A DNA stretch of 64,000 nucleotides from Pestalotiopsis fici W106-1 (taxonomy: Eukaryota; Ascomycota; Sordariomycetes; Amphisphaeriales; Sporocadaceae), in the NCBI RefSeq assembly GCF_000516985.1, contig NW_006917098.1, positions 1,674,001 to 1,738,000 of the forward strand, written 5' to 3'. This document shows positions 38,177-48,947 of this stretch, piece after piece. Position numbers and translations under genes: made by a program. How positions within the stretch are numbered: the first letter of the stretch is position 1; each line of letters starts with the position of its first letter. Below the pieces are notes generated by a model. It was not told where the DNA came from. It did not search any database and saw nothing but the letters and a program-made list of their open reading frames with translations.

Positions 38177-39688
38177 ATGTCTCACCGAAAGTTCGAGGCC
38201 CCCCGTCACGGTTCGCTGGCTTACCTGCCCAGGAAGCGGGCTGCCCGTCACCGGGGTAAGGTCAAGTCGTAAGTTCAACCCGATATCAAAATGGATTCAA
38301 GAGCGGTTTTTGCAGCATCTTCGCACGACATGGACTCTGGGCGATTGGTCATCAACAAGAGGGATGCATCGAGAACTCACTCTGCGCGCGCGAGAAAGAG
38401 GAGGAGCAGGAAGAGCTGTACAATATCGCTGTTGATATTGCGCACACCATTCTTGAAAGCAGAATCGCTAATTCATTGTGCTTCACCAGCTTCCCCAAGG
38501 ACAATGCCAAGCAGCCCGTCCACCTGACCGCCATGATGGGTTACAAGGCTGGTATGACCACCATCGTCCGTGACCTCGACCGTCCCGGTGCCAAGGCCCA
38601 CAAGAAGGAGGTTGTCGAGGCCGTTTCCATTATTGACACCCCTCCGGTACGAACAGCGCAGCCCGCTTGGCTTTGTGCCTATGGCTAACATCTCACAGAT
38701 GATCGCTGTTGGTCTGGTTGGTTACATCGAGACTCCCCGCGGTCTCCGATCCCTTACCACCGTCTGGGCAGAGCACTTGTCCGACGAACTGAAGCGTCGC
38801 TTCTACAAGAACTGGTACAAGTCCAAGAAGAAGGCTTTCACCAAGTACGCCAAGAAGCACTCCGAGGCCAAGGGTGCTTCCATCAGCCGCGAGCTCGAGC
38901 GCATGAAGAAGTACTGCACTGTCGTCCGTGTCCTCGCCCACACCCAGATCCGCAAGACTCCCCTCAAGCAGAAGAAGGCCCACTTGATGGAGATCCAGAT
39001 CAACGGTGGCTCCGTTGCCGACAAGATCGAGTTCGGCCACGGTCTCTTCGAGAAGCCCATTGAGGTCAGCAGCATCTTCGAGCAGGACGAGATGATCGAC
39101 GTCATCGCCGTCACCAGAGGTCACGGTTTCAACGGTGTCACCTCCCGTTGGGGCACCAAGAAGCTTCCCCGTAAGACTCACAAGGGTCTCCGTAAGGTCG
39201 CTTGTATCGGTGCATGGCATCCTTCCCACGTCCAGTGGACTGTTGCCCGTGCCGGTCAGATGGGTTACCACCACCGTACCTCGGTCAACCACAAGGTTTA
39301 CCGCATTGGCAAGGGAGACGCCGACAACAACGCCTCCACCGAGCAGGATGTCACCAAGAAGACCATCACTCCGTACGTCTTTCTCGTTTTGAATTTGTCC
39401 ATCGAATGATTGAATGCTAACATGACATGTAGTCTGGGTGGCTTTGTCCGATATGGTGAGATCAACAACGACTTCGTCATGGTCAAGGGTTCCATCCCTG
39501 GTACCAAGAAGCGTGTTGTGACCCTGCGCAAGTCCATGTTCATCCACACCTCGAGAAAGGCCCTCGAGAAGGTCGAGCTCAAGTGGATCGACACCTCGTC
39601 CGAGTTCGGTCACGGTGCTTTCCAGACCCCGGCAGAGAAGAAGCAATTCCAGGGTACTCTCAAGAAGGATCTCGTTCAGAGCTCGTAA
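38177..39688 (+). CDS. rpl3: 60S ribosomal protein L3 (uL3)
   Basis: A structural protein of the large cytosolic subunit near the peptidyl transferase centre. Exons 38177-38268, 38490-38646, 38699-39372 and 39433-39688 join in phase to 392 residues, matching fungal orthologues. The N-terminus [14 protein letters not shown] is diagnostic, as are the central [12 protein letters not shown], the tryptophan-finger region [20 protein letters not shown] and the following [19 protein letters not shown] with the conserved His modified in other eukaryotes. Codon use is strongly biased to C-ending codons, as expected for a highly expressed gene; this explains a 317-codon antisense shadow frame. The first intron, 221 bases, is long for this window, as is common for ribosomal protein genes. 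No snoRNA boxes were seen in it. Confidence 0.98.
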
Positions 39689-40120
39689 AAAGTTTCTGTA
39701 CTTGCATTTCCTTGGTTCTGTTCACTTGCATAGGAGTTCCCTGGGGTTTCTTCATGGTCACTGCAACGGGCGTGGTGGTCTGAAAATCGGTTTTCGAGAT
39801 ATCTAACGCAGCTAATGAGAAAAGTTGCATGATGAACAAAGAACCTATGATTCCCAAAATGAGCATATTTGTGCTTTGCACCGTGATGTCTTCTGATTTG
39901 CTCCGTAAATAATGATACTTTTTTAATCTTCTGAACTGTATTTTCTGCCAACTGTAATGTGGATTTTGCCATCCGCTGCCAAAAGAGAGAACGGCCCCAA
40001 ACTCGCAGCTACTGGGAAGCTAAGGTACGTGTAAAGCAGTATACCTGGGGATAGGTACCACCTGGTGTGCGTCATAACTCCCAGCCAGCCCACCTTGGGA
40101 TCTTCCCAATCGCGACACAG
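39689..40120. other. Short intergenic region
   Basis: 3' flank of rpl3 and promoter of the next gene. No gene seen. Confidence 0.6.
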
Positions 40121-40975
40121 ATGCTCAGCCGAATGTCAAAAGCAAGTTTTCAGGTGCTCAAGACTGGCAATTTTTCCCTTCTTTCCTTCAACGAAGTTGG
40201 CATTGCTGCAAAAAGGTTTTATACATCAAGTGTCGAGGCCTTCCCCCACCTTACTCGGCCAACCTCCGCACCCCGAACAACATTCTTTCCACCAGACTTT
40301 GACAGCACCTGCACCCATCCGACCGTCTTCCAGCGATCATTTACCACATCCATACGTCTTAGGATGGCTTCAGACGAAGATTACTTGGCTTTCTTGGACA
40401 AGGCCAACAAGGATCCCAATGAGGGCCAGACTGCAAAGTCGGCCAGCAGCGCAAAGCAAGCGTTCAAGACCACAGATTCAGGCGCACAGGTGCCCGCCGT
40501 CCTCAAGAGCGCTGTGAAAGATGCGTTTTACACTAGCGATGCCGATGAGCCTTTTGAGCCAGTCTGCCTTAAATGGAACGAGGATGGCAAAGGGCTGCCC
40601 GATGAAGGTATGTTGTCATTTGGCTTGGTTTGGAACACAGACTGCTTTCCTTCTCAAGGTTTTTGTTTTATACATACTTATCATTCAGTCTATGCTAATG
40701 CTCACATTCATAATACAGAGGAATTTGCCAGCTTAATCTCCCATCCGAATCCCTCGAGTGCGCAAATAGAGATCCAAGATCCTGCAGACTGGGATACGCA
40801 AGGACAATACTCAGACCTCTTGGACGCGGTGCGCCAGGCGGGCAAGGGTAACGACGTTCGGGTCTACAGAATAAGAAAGGATGGCACGAGGGTGGAATAT
40901 TGGGTCGTTACTACGGAAGGAAAAGGAAAAGATGCCAAATTGGTAGGAGTCAAGGCTTTGGCCATCGAGAGCTGA
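40121..40975 (+). CDS. Conserved fungal protein of unknown function, likely mitochondrial
   Basis: Exons 40121-40607 and 40719-40975 give 247 residues. No catalytic domain is recognised. The conserved body begins around the second possible start (ATG 40364, MASDEDYLAFLDKA) and includes FYTSDADEPFEPV, DPADWDTQGQY, VRVYRI and a highly conserved-looking C-terminus VEYWVVTTEGKGKDAKLVG. The upstream frame encodes a basic, hydroxylated, acid-poor leader with KRFYTSS and RSFTTSIRLR segments, typical of a mitochondrial presequence, so the ATG at 40121 is preferred; a dual start is possible. The intron has a GTATGT donor, a CTAAT branch-like sequence and ATACAG acceptor. It is 111 bases and contains no in-frame stop, so retention would add 37 residues without breaking the frame. 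Confidence 0.75.
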   Translation: MLSRMSKASFQVLKTGNFSLLSFNEVGIAAKRFYTSSVEAFPHLTRPTSAPRTTFFPPDFDSTCTHPTVFQRSFTTSIRLRMASDEDYLAFLDKANKDPNEGQTAKSASSAKQAFKTTDSGAQVPAVLKSAVKDAFYTSDADEPFEPVCLKWNEDGKGLPDEGMLSFGLVWNTDCFPSQGFCFIHTYHSVYANAHIHNTEEFASLISHPNPSSAQIEIQDPADWDTQGQYSDLLDAVRQAGKGNDVRVYRIRKDGTRVEYWVVTTEGKGKDAKLVGVKALAIES

Positions 40976-41779
40976 GTTAGCTTCTTACGTGGGCATTGAA
41001 ATATTGGACGCAATAGTGCTCCAGCCATTGTCAGCATCGAGACAAGGGCCGCTCCGGGTGTCATCCTTCAGGTCGAACACAAATATAGTCTTGCGTCTGA
41101 CACGATCGGCTAGCTCTGTCCATGTAGTCGACGTGTGTGTAAGATGGACGACTGACGGAGACTGATTACATGATATTGCAGCTCAACCCACAAATCATAC
41201 AAGAGAAAGGTGAAAATAAGCTTGCTGCCATATGAAGTCGGACAAGATCTTACCTTGTCATACCCAAGAGCGATGCCGGATCAGCCGTTTACACAAGGTA
41301 GTTCTGAGTGGATCAGACCAACGCTAGCATCTAGGTACGGGTCTTTCTTAAAATCGACGCCAGAGTCATCGCTGGGTGGGTTTGATAGCTTCAACTTTGA
41401 TACCAGCTCTGGCGATAGCGGTCAGAACGACAATTTCCTTCAGCATGGTAAGTTGACATAACCGACCCTTACTATGCCCGTGAGGCGAGGAGCGCATGCA
41501 ACCTTTTGGCTGTATCTGCAGCCGAAATGGTACCTGAATTTGGAAAGCGCTTACTATGCGCTCTGCGAGTTTGTGCCCCGCGCTGCGCATACTTAGGGAC
41601 CCCGAAAGGTTCCAATGCTTGGCCCAATTGAACAGCCAATCCAGCAAGGTGACGATTTTGTTGTATGAAACGTTGCCCTCGACCAAGTTCGAGTCTTCGC
41701 TGCCTGGCAATCACCTGAAATTCGGTCTTGTACCTCGATCCGGAGCTCTTGGCGGCACACAAGCAGTCAATTGCTCGCT
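40976..41779. other. Intergenic, trpE promoter and leader
   Basis: An 83-codon frame at 41210-41461 and several overlapping ones show no domain. Small upstream ORFs could lie in the trpE leader but cannot be proven. Confidence 0.5.
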
Positions 41780-43500
41780 ATGACTCAGGCTGTGAGAAGG
41801 CCCTTCTTTCGCCAAACTGACCTACTGATTCTAGTAGTTAACCATGATTTGCGAACGTCACAATCAGAAGCTAACATTTCTCTCTTTGCATAGGACACCC
41901 TTCTCCCGTCTTTGGACACGATCCAAGAGCTCCTCTCGAAACCCCAAAAGGGCACCAAGAAGGCGAACCTCGTACCGGTATACGGCCAGATCTCTGCCGA
42001 CCTCATCACACCTTCAGCAGCCTACCTCAAAGTTTCTGCGCATTCCAAGAGCGAATTGTCCTGCCTTTTCGAAAGTGCAGCCACCGAGAGAGTTGGACGG
42101 TATAGTTTTGTTGCTGCTGGGCCCCGCAAGACCATCACAACCGGCGAAGGCCATGGCGAGTCTGTTGATCCGTTACCGGGCGTCGAGAAAGAGCTGGCGC
42201 AGTACACTGTGCTAGAAGTACCAGGCCTAAAGCTGCCACCTCTAAGCGGCGGCGCCGTGGGTTACGTGGGCTATGACTGTGTTCGGTACTTTGAGCCAAA
42301 GACGGCACGGCCAATGAAGGATGTGCTCAAGATTCCCGAGTCTCTCTTTATGATGTTCGATACCATTGTGGCCTTTGACCGCTTCTTTGGTGTCATCAAG
42401 GTGGTTACTTATATCCCCATTTCTGACAACCTCGACACTTTGCCCTCCGAGTACGAGAAAGCCAGCCAGAGAATCAACGAGCTCATTGATGTGCTCAACG
42501 CTCCCGAGATCCCAATCCCCGAGCAGGAGCCCATCAAGCTGGGTAACGAGGCCAAATCGAATATTGGACAGCAGGGTTATGAGAACCACGTCACAGAGTT
42601 GAAGAAGCACATTGTCAAGGGTGATATCATCCAGGCTGTGCCGTCGCAGAGATTCGCACGTCCCACGAGCTTGCATCCCTTCAACATCTATAGGCACTTG
42701 AGGACAGTCAACCCGTCGCCGTACCTGTTCTATATCAATTGCAAGGATTTCCAGATCATTGGAGCTTCTCCCGAGTTGCTCGTCAAGGAAGACGAGGGAC
42801 GCATCATTACGCACCCTATTGCCGGAACCGTCAAGCGTGGCAAGACACCCGAGGAGGATGAGAAGCTTGCAGAAGAACTGAGGAGCTCCCTCAAGGACCG
42901 TGCTGAGCATGTCATGTTGGTCGACCTCGCCCGAAATGACGTGAATCGCGTCTGTGATCCCTTGACGACGCGTGTGGACCGCCTTATGGTCGTGGAGAAG
43001 TTCAGCCACGTACAGCATCTCGTGTCCCAAGTGTCTGGCGTTTTGAGGCCAGGCCAGACGAGATTTGATGCGTTCAGATCCATCTTCCCCGCTGGCACAG
43101 TCTCTGGTGCTCCCAAGGTGAAAGCCATGGAGCTGATTGCTGAGTTGGAAAAGGAGAAGCGTGGTATCTACGCTGGCGCAGTTGGCTACTTTGGCTACGG
43201 CTCGGTCACAGTCAATGGCGAAGAGATCGAGGGCGCCATGGATACATGTATTGCGCTCAGAACCATGCTTTACAAGGACAAGGTAGCATATCTCCAAGCT
43301 GGTAAGTTTTTCCCACAACCATGCGATCGAGTCAATCAAGGTTTGTATCAAATTTGCTAATGACTTGGACAGGTGGCGGCATTGTCTTTGACTCGGATGA
43401 ATACGATGAATGGATGGAGACCATCAACAAGCTCGGTGCCAACACAACGACCATCAAGACTGCCGAAGAGCTCTATGCCAGACGCGTTGGTACGGCATAA
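41780..43500 (+). CDS. trpE: Anthranilate synthase component I
   Basis: Converts chorismate plus ammonia to anthranilate, the first step of tryptophan synthesis, normally with a glutamine amidotransferase partner not in this window. Exons 41780-41791, 41894-43301 and 43373-43500 join in phase to 515 residues. The N-terminal [15 protein letters not shown] carries the conserved Leu-Glu-Ser feedback-inhibition signature. The chorismate-binding core has [30 protein letters not shown], the [10 protein letters not shown] helix, [15 protein letters not shown] and the C-terminal [13 protein letters not shown]. The first coding exon is only 12 bases (MTQA); it is favoured because the following exon opens in phase right after a TTTGCATAG acceptor with no ATG of its own at the expected N-terminus. 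The start codon sits inside a TGACTCA-type site. Confidence 0.93.
41781..41787 (+). promoter_or_regulatory. TGACTCA (Gcn4/CPC1-type element) overlapping trpE start
   Basis: A perfect core for the general amino-acid control activator (yeast Gcn4, Neurospora CPC-1, Aspergillus CpcA) overlaps the ATG and second codon. The position is unusual for such an element, so a regulatory role is uncertain although the gene is a classic target. Confidence 0.25.
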
Positions 43501-43834
43501 TTGCTCAGTGTCAGTCTTAGACTAGGCCGAGAATGAGCAGTTTTAGGACGAGAGAAAATAAGATGATAAAATATAGAGATCCAAAATCCGGCGTCAAGGA
43601 ACAAGTTTGTCTTTCACGATCGATTGCCTCTTGAGATATATACCTATCGATATGGTGAAGAAACTACATGAAATATTTTGGCTGAATCGGGTTATGCTTA
43701 AGGAGGGATGGCTAGCTAATGGAGCTTTTATTTCGGATTGACTACTATAGACACCCAACATGTAATGCATTTTCAAGCAATATCCCCAGGCGAGACAGGC
43801 TGAGATTGTGCTTGCTAGTCTTTTATGAATGAGA
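43501..43834. other. Short convergent intergenic region
   Basis: 3' flanks of trpE and the GFA-family gene; nothing else seen. Confidence 0.6.
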
Positions 43835-44553
43835 CTACTTCATTTCTTGTTTTTCCTCATCCCACCAATTACCCGAGAGATCACCAGCTGGAGATATCTT
43901 TTTTATGCCGTCCAACTTTTTCAGAGTGAGGTCGTCCAGATTGATGCCATAAATAGTCCGTGCCTAGAATGTGGATGTAGTATTAGCGAACAACCTTGAT
44001 GTCCACCTTGTGCCAAGGAATTGGTATATAAATATGTTTTGTGCCAATCTCTCTACTTGGTTCATCGTTCTCCCCATTCTACAACATCACACGCCTTGTT
44101 GCAACAACAAGCTAGCCACGGGGTCACAACAGGGAAGAAGCAGCGAAATCATCAGAGGTAGGAACCGAGGCCCAGAAATCGTCTTTCAAAACTTACACTA
44201 ATACCATAGGTATGAGGTTCTCGTCCCGCGCGGAAATCAATGCCCAGGCTCGCACCACATTTGGGACAGAACAACTGGTCCTTGCTCTTGGTGTTGAACT
44301 CGTACTCGGCGCACCGCTCCCGGTGTCCCGGTGACCAGGTCACGGCCGTCGCGGGCGGGTACACGAGCAGGTAGCCAAAGCGCGCGCAGGCCGAGCAGTT
44401 GCACTCGGTCACCTTGTAGTTGCCGGTGCTGCCGTCGGCGGCGGCGGGCTGCCCCGTGAGCGGCGGGGAGATGGTCATGCTGAACTTGATGTAGCCGCAG
44501 TGGCAGCCGCATTGGTACGTCTCGCTTGGCTTGCTATCCTCTGAGGAAGACAT
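43835..44553 (-). CDS. GFA/CENP-V family zinc-binding protein
   Basis: Exons 44197-44553 and 43835-43963 join in phase 0 across a 233-base intron to 161 residues. Three cysteine clusters typical of the glutathione-dependent formaldehyde-activating (GFA) fold are present: CGCHCG at about 15-20, CNCSAC at about 51-56 and CPKC near 96-99. Together they can bind a structural and a second zinc. The exon-2 segment RTIYGINLDDLTLKK is the usual end of the domain in fungal members. The family contains S-hydroxymethyl-glutathione synthase and many members of unknown function; nothing here identifies a substrate, and a formaldehyde role should not be assumed. The local GC content of exon 1 is higher than the flanks. 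Confidence 0.85.
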
Positions 44554-45516
44554 GTTGGGATGTTGTTGGCGGACAAGGTGGGTGATGTGTCTATTGGAAA
44601 GGTTGGGAGGCTGCCTGTGTCAAAGGGTACTTGATGCTGGTGCCTACTAGAGATTGCGAGGGAATTCGGGGAATAAATGGCAAACGCAAATCGAGGTTCG
44701 AGGCGGTCAGGTTGAATCAAGGCGACTATATAGGAATGGTGGATAGTTCAACCGACTTACAAATCACCTGAACATAACAGACGATTACCACATGAGCATT
44801 TTCCTATATAGGATAGGCTGTGTATCATGGTGATTACTTGATAGGTGACAGATGTCAAGAACCGGCCAAACTCTTGCTAGACTTCGCTACGACCTTGCAT
44901 AGATAGATGACTCCGCCTACCAGGTATACTAGCAAGCATCTTGTCTCACTGCATTAATGTAGGGAGCCGGCATGGGATAAGAGTGTGAGAATAATTAATT
45001 CAGCTTCATGATTGTCAACAGAGGATCTGACTGGATATCGAGTGGCTCAGACTTGTGAATTTCCTAATAATATCTATCTATCTATTTGTAACCACGAGCA
45101 GCGTGTCAAAACAGAATGATGAATGTGTAGTGAATGGAATGAATAGAGTTGACATGTCTGTGAGATGACAACATCGGTAATACAACAACAGACTCAGTGC
45201 TCAAGCTTTAGTCAGGTACCTCGATATGTACAGGTCCCTCACCTAGTGGGGCCCGTGCCCCTAATAGCACTTGCGTACCCGCCACTCATCCCTGCTAGCG
45301 ATCTTGAGACCTGTTGGGTGGCAGCAGTTACCTACATACAACATTGAATTCGTCCATCCGTTACAGCATCCACTTGGCAATCGCTTGTTTATGCTACAAA
45401 AGCACCAAGCATAAAACCATCGCAGACTGGCATGTGGTGAAGTCCATCACGATATGTTGCCATTGTGGCACCGACACTACTGAAACAACACCGGACACGC
45501 CAACAACGACAACGAC
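44554..45516. other. Divergent promoter between GFA gene and sec6
   Basis: Contains a short TATC repeat. No gene seen. Confidence 0.6.
45071..45086. repeat. TATC tetranucleotide microsatellite
   Basis: About four tandem TATC units. Confidence 0.75.
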
Positions 45517-47769
45517 ATGATGGATGCGCCGCCAGTCAAGCTCTCTGAGCTCCTCCGGCACCCGGACGACCTCGACAAGCTGCCTGCGCTGAAGCTCGAG
45601 TTTACGCGCAAAAAGGCCGCTGTCGACTCCCAGCTCCGCGGCGGCCTTCGTGAGCAGCTCGAGACGACACAAGCCGGCATGAGCGGGCTGACGGATGGCC
45701 AAAAGACGGTGCAGGCCATCAAGGAGGAGATGATCAAGATCGACCGCCTGTGCTCCGAGAGCCAGAACATGATCAAGGACTTTAACGCCATCAATCTTGT
45801 CTCCCAGGCCCACCGAAACTTTGGCGCCGTCGAAGCCATGCGCAAGAACCTCGAAATGTTCAACGAGCGGCTCAACGGCGTCGAGATCATGCTGCGGGGC
45901 GATGAGGAGGACAAGGAGACCATGCCCAACCTCCTGGCAACCCACTACGAGCTGACGCAGCTTCGAAATATTCGCGACGATGCCATGGAGCAGATCACGA
46001 GAGCCGACGACGCCAGTCTGCTTGCGACATTGGAGGACTACTTTTCTAGGCTGGATGAGGCTATCGACTGGTTCGACGAGCATATTGGTCTGATTGCGCT
46101 CAACCAAATCAACCTTTTAATCGCCGATAACAACAGCCTGGTTGTTCGTCTTGCCATTATTGTCGAGGCCGAGGAGAAGAGTGATCAGAGGGTATTGGCC
46201 CTGCAAGAAGCATTAAAGGATCACAAGGAGATGGCGACAAGATTCCAAGCCATTACTGAGGGCGCGAAAAAGGTGCGCGGCTACAAGGAGAAGTTTTTAC
46301 AAGCCATCAGCCTCAACTGCGAACAACAATTTGGCGAAGTTAGAGAAGAATTCCTGGGCGATCCCGACGGATTGAGCAAAATGATGAAGTGGTATTTCAA
46401 CGACTTGAATGCCGTCAAGCAGGGCATGGTGCCCCTGATGCCCAAAAAGTGGAAGATCTTGAAGACTTATGGCGACATATATCACCAACTGATGCACGAC
46501 TTTCTCGTGGGCATGATTGAAGACCCCGAGTTCAGCTCGGCGCATACTCTTGCCATTATCAACTGGCCTGAGAACTACTATAAAAAGATGAAGAAGCTTG
46601 GATTCCCTGAACACGAACTCAAGCCACATGTAATCGACAATCGCGAAGGAGAGTTGGTCAAGGGCTTCCGCGACCTCATCATCAAGTTCTTGGATGAGTG
46701 GATCGAGAGAATTTTCGCGCAGGAGAGAAAAGACTTTGCAGACCGGATGGTCGAGGGGTCTAACCTGGACGCCGACGAGTACGGATACTTCCGTACCAGG
46801 AATCTCGTGGATATGTGGCGCATGTTGCGAGAACAAGTGGACGGCGCTGGTAACTCGGGCCGAACCGACGTTGCCGAGGGTGTGATTGATGCTATGTTCT
46901 TGCGACTACGCGGCCGGCAGCAGTCGATTCAAAAGATGCTCGAAGACGAAGTGCTTAAATACGAGTCCAACAAGTTGCCCGATCTCGAGGGCATGCAGCC
47001 CCTGCAAGACTGGCTCGTCGCCACTGCAAACGACCAGATTGCTTGTGTGGATGATATAGAAGAGGAACAGCGCTTCGGTTACTTGACCAGTTTCAAGCAA
47101 AAGTTCGAACCACTTGTTACACCGGCATACCTGGAACGCGCAGAAGGAGAGTTTGAGCAGCTCCAGGGCAACTACTTTGATCTAAGCACGTGGTGCTTGA
47201 GCAAGTTTGTCAGACTGGTCTTTGCTGTAGACTTTAAGAGTGCAATGCCCACATTCTTCACGCCAGAATGGTACAGCAAGGCCACCATGAAGCAGCTTAT
47301 TGCGACATTTGAGGAATACCTGGGCGAATATCGACCAGTCTTGCACCACGCCTTGTGCGACACCTTTGTCGAGATCTTCGCAGACGAGCTCTTGGCGCGC
47401 TATCTTATGTGTGTACGCAACAAGACTGTCAAGTTCCGACGCACCGATCCTTTCCAGGACAAGGTCTTTGACGATCTCAAGACGGCTTTTGAGTTCTTTA
47501 GGGCGACTACTAATAATAGCGACACTATTATGCAAACTTGGCGCGTCACGGAACCCTTTTTGGATTTGTTGACTGCTGAGAAGGAAGCAATACCAGATGT
47601 CTTTGAGGGCTTCAAGCTCAGGTACTGGGATCTTCAGATCAGCTGGGTGGAAGCAGTCCTCCGGTCGAGAGACGACTTTGAGAGAAGCATGCTCAATGCG
47701 GTCAAGGCAAGAGCGGCGCAGATTGAGGTTACAAGAGGCCCGGAGACAATCATGGCCAAGGTGAAATAG
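45517..47769 (+). CDS. sec6: Exocyst complex component Sec6 (EXOC3)
   Basis: A single-exon gene of 750 residues, the usual fungal length. Sec6 is a rod-like helical-bundle subunit of the exocyst, which tethers secretory vesicles to the plasma membrane at hyphal tips and septa and contacts SNARE proteins. The N-terminal 130 residues are a predicted coiled coil (KLSELLRHPDDLDKL onward). Family-typical stretches include MPKKWKILKTYGDIYHQLMHDFLVGMI, ALIINWPENYY-like AIINWPENYYKKM, RTRNLVDMWRMLREQ and the C-terminal FFTPEWYSKATMKQLIATFEEYL and DLLTAEKEAIPDVFEGFK. The ATG at 45517 is followed by a second in-frame ATG one codon later; either could be used. No introns, in contrast to its neighbours. 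Confidence 0.94.
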   Translation: MMDAPPVKLSELLRHPDDLDKLPALKLEFTRKKAAVDSQLRGGLREQLETTQAGMSGLTDGQKTVQAIKEEMIKIDRLCSESQNMIKDFNAINLVSQAHRNFGAVEAMRKNLEMFNERLNGVEIMLRGDEEDKETMPNLLATHYELTQLRNIRDDAMEQITRADDASLLATLEDYFSRLDEAIDWFDEHIGLIALNQINLLIADNNSLVVRLAIIVEAEEKSDQRVLALQEALKDHKEMATRFQAITEGAKKVRGYKEKFLQAISLNCEQQFGEVREEFLGDPDGLSKMMKWYFNDLNAVKQGMVPLMPKKWKILKTYGDIYHQLMHDFLVGMIEDPEFSSAHTLAIINWPENYYKKMKKLGFPEHELKPHVIDNREGELVKGFRDLIIKFLDEWIERIFAQERKDFADRMVEGSNLDADEYGYFRTRNLVDMWRMLREQVDGAGNSGRTDVAEGVIDAMFLRLRGRQQSIQKMLEDEVLKYESNKLPDLEGMQPLQDWLVATANDQIACVDDIEEEQRFGYLTSFKQKFEPLVTPAYLERAEGEFEQLQGNYFDLSTWCLSKFVRLVFAVDFKSAMPTFFTPEWYSKATMKQLIATFEEYLGEYRPVLHHALCDTFVEIFADELLARYLMCVRNKTVKFRRTDPFQDKVFDDLKTAFEFFRATTNNSDTIMQTWRVTEPFLDLLTAEKEAIPDVFEGFKLRYWDLQISWVEAVLRSRDDFERSMLNAVKARAAQIEVTRGPETIMAKVK

Positions 47770-48947
47770 AGCAGCGAATTCTAGCAACTAATGATGAGTT
47801 TATGATACCAAGCCATGTCTGCCATTTGTCCTACTTGTATAAGTTGTGAATCATTAAAGCGTGTTGGAAATTTAGTCGTGATGCTGCATCGTTTGAGCTC
47901 CCTTGCTTTTCTATATGAGAGGGCATACACCGCATATGGTCAATCCGCTCCGAGCCTGACCCTTGGGCTCGAACGGGACCAAACGCCTTGGTCTGGGCCA
48001 CGGACGACGTAAGCGAATATGGAAAGCAACGTCCGTGACCATCGAGACCGGAACCACTTTTGGCTCCTATCCTTATTCAAGAGGAACGACCTCCTTTGTG
48101 GTGTCGTGATTGTTCGCAATCCGCCGAGATCCAGAATCGCAGGGTTTGGGGGTTGGTGGTGGGAGACATAGTCCCTGGTCAAAAAGCCTTGACTAGACCC
48201 GGTATGGTTGAAGATGTCTGGGCATTGCGGCTGCCAGGGTGGTTATCGTTTGTATGTCGCTTAAGTGCCGCTTATGTACAATGTCGGGAGATGTGTTTCA
48301 ACCGATAACATGAGCCGAGAATCTAGCAGCAAGCATTCCGATGGAACCATTCGGCCGGTAACTTCTGTATGGAATTTTTCTTCTTCTGGCCTTGGCCACA
48401 AAATTGTAGCTGACAGTGGTGCTATGCATTATCCAAATGATACGCAAAGTCCCTGTTAAGCGAGTAAACATGAGGAGATGCGACCCTCGATCGTGATGGC
48501 CGACTTGTCTGCCGGGAGTGAGACAATCACGTATGAGCTACTATGACAGCGACATCCCTGCTTTTTTTGTCCTCTTCACAATCTTTACTACATCTGATCA
48601 TATCAAAATGATGTCTGTTTTTCTCTCCTCTTCAAAATTGGTGAGCTGAACTTTAACAAGGGCGCCAGTCTCTGGTCTACTGTGGTGATCACGCTTGGGT
48701 AATGGCGTGCTCAGCATGGGTTAATTGCGATATACCTGCATGGGCGATCCACTTTCTGGTCGATATGGCGTTATTCGCATTACTACTAGTAGAACTACCG
48801 AGGTCGCTTGGGGGCAGAATGGATTTTTTTTAAATCCTGAATAAATGAATGTTCAAAAGTATAGATAAATACCTTTGCCCCTCGTTGATATTGACAGAAA
48901 AGGACTGAGTGTTTGTATCATCAGGGTTGAACAAGGACAACAACAAG
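47770..48947. other. Intergenic, no gene seen
   Basis: 3' flank of sec6 and promoter of the transporter gene. Frames up to 82 codons only. Confidence 0.6.

Noticed and set aside
38269..38489. snoRNA inside the first rpl3 intron
   Set aside because: No properly placed C/D or H/ACA boxes were seen.
38693..39646. 317-codon antisense frame over rpl3
   Set aside because: Produced by the extreme codon bias of a ribosomal protein gene.
42242..43351. 369-codon antisense frame over trpE
   Set aside because: A shadow of the conserved plus-strand enzyme.
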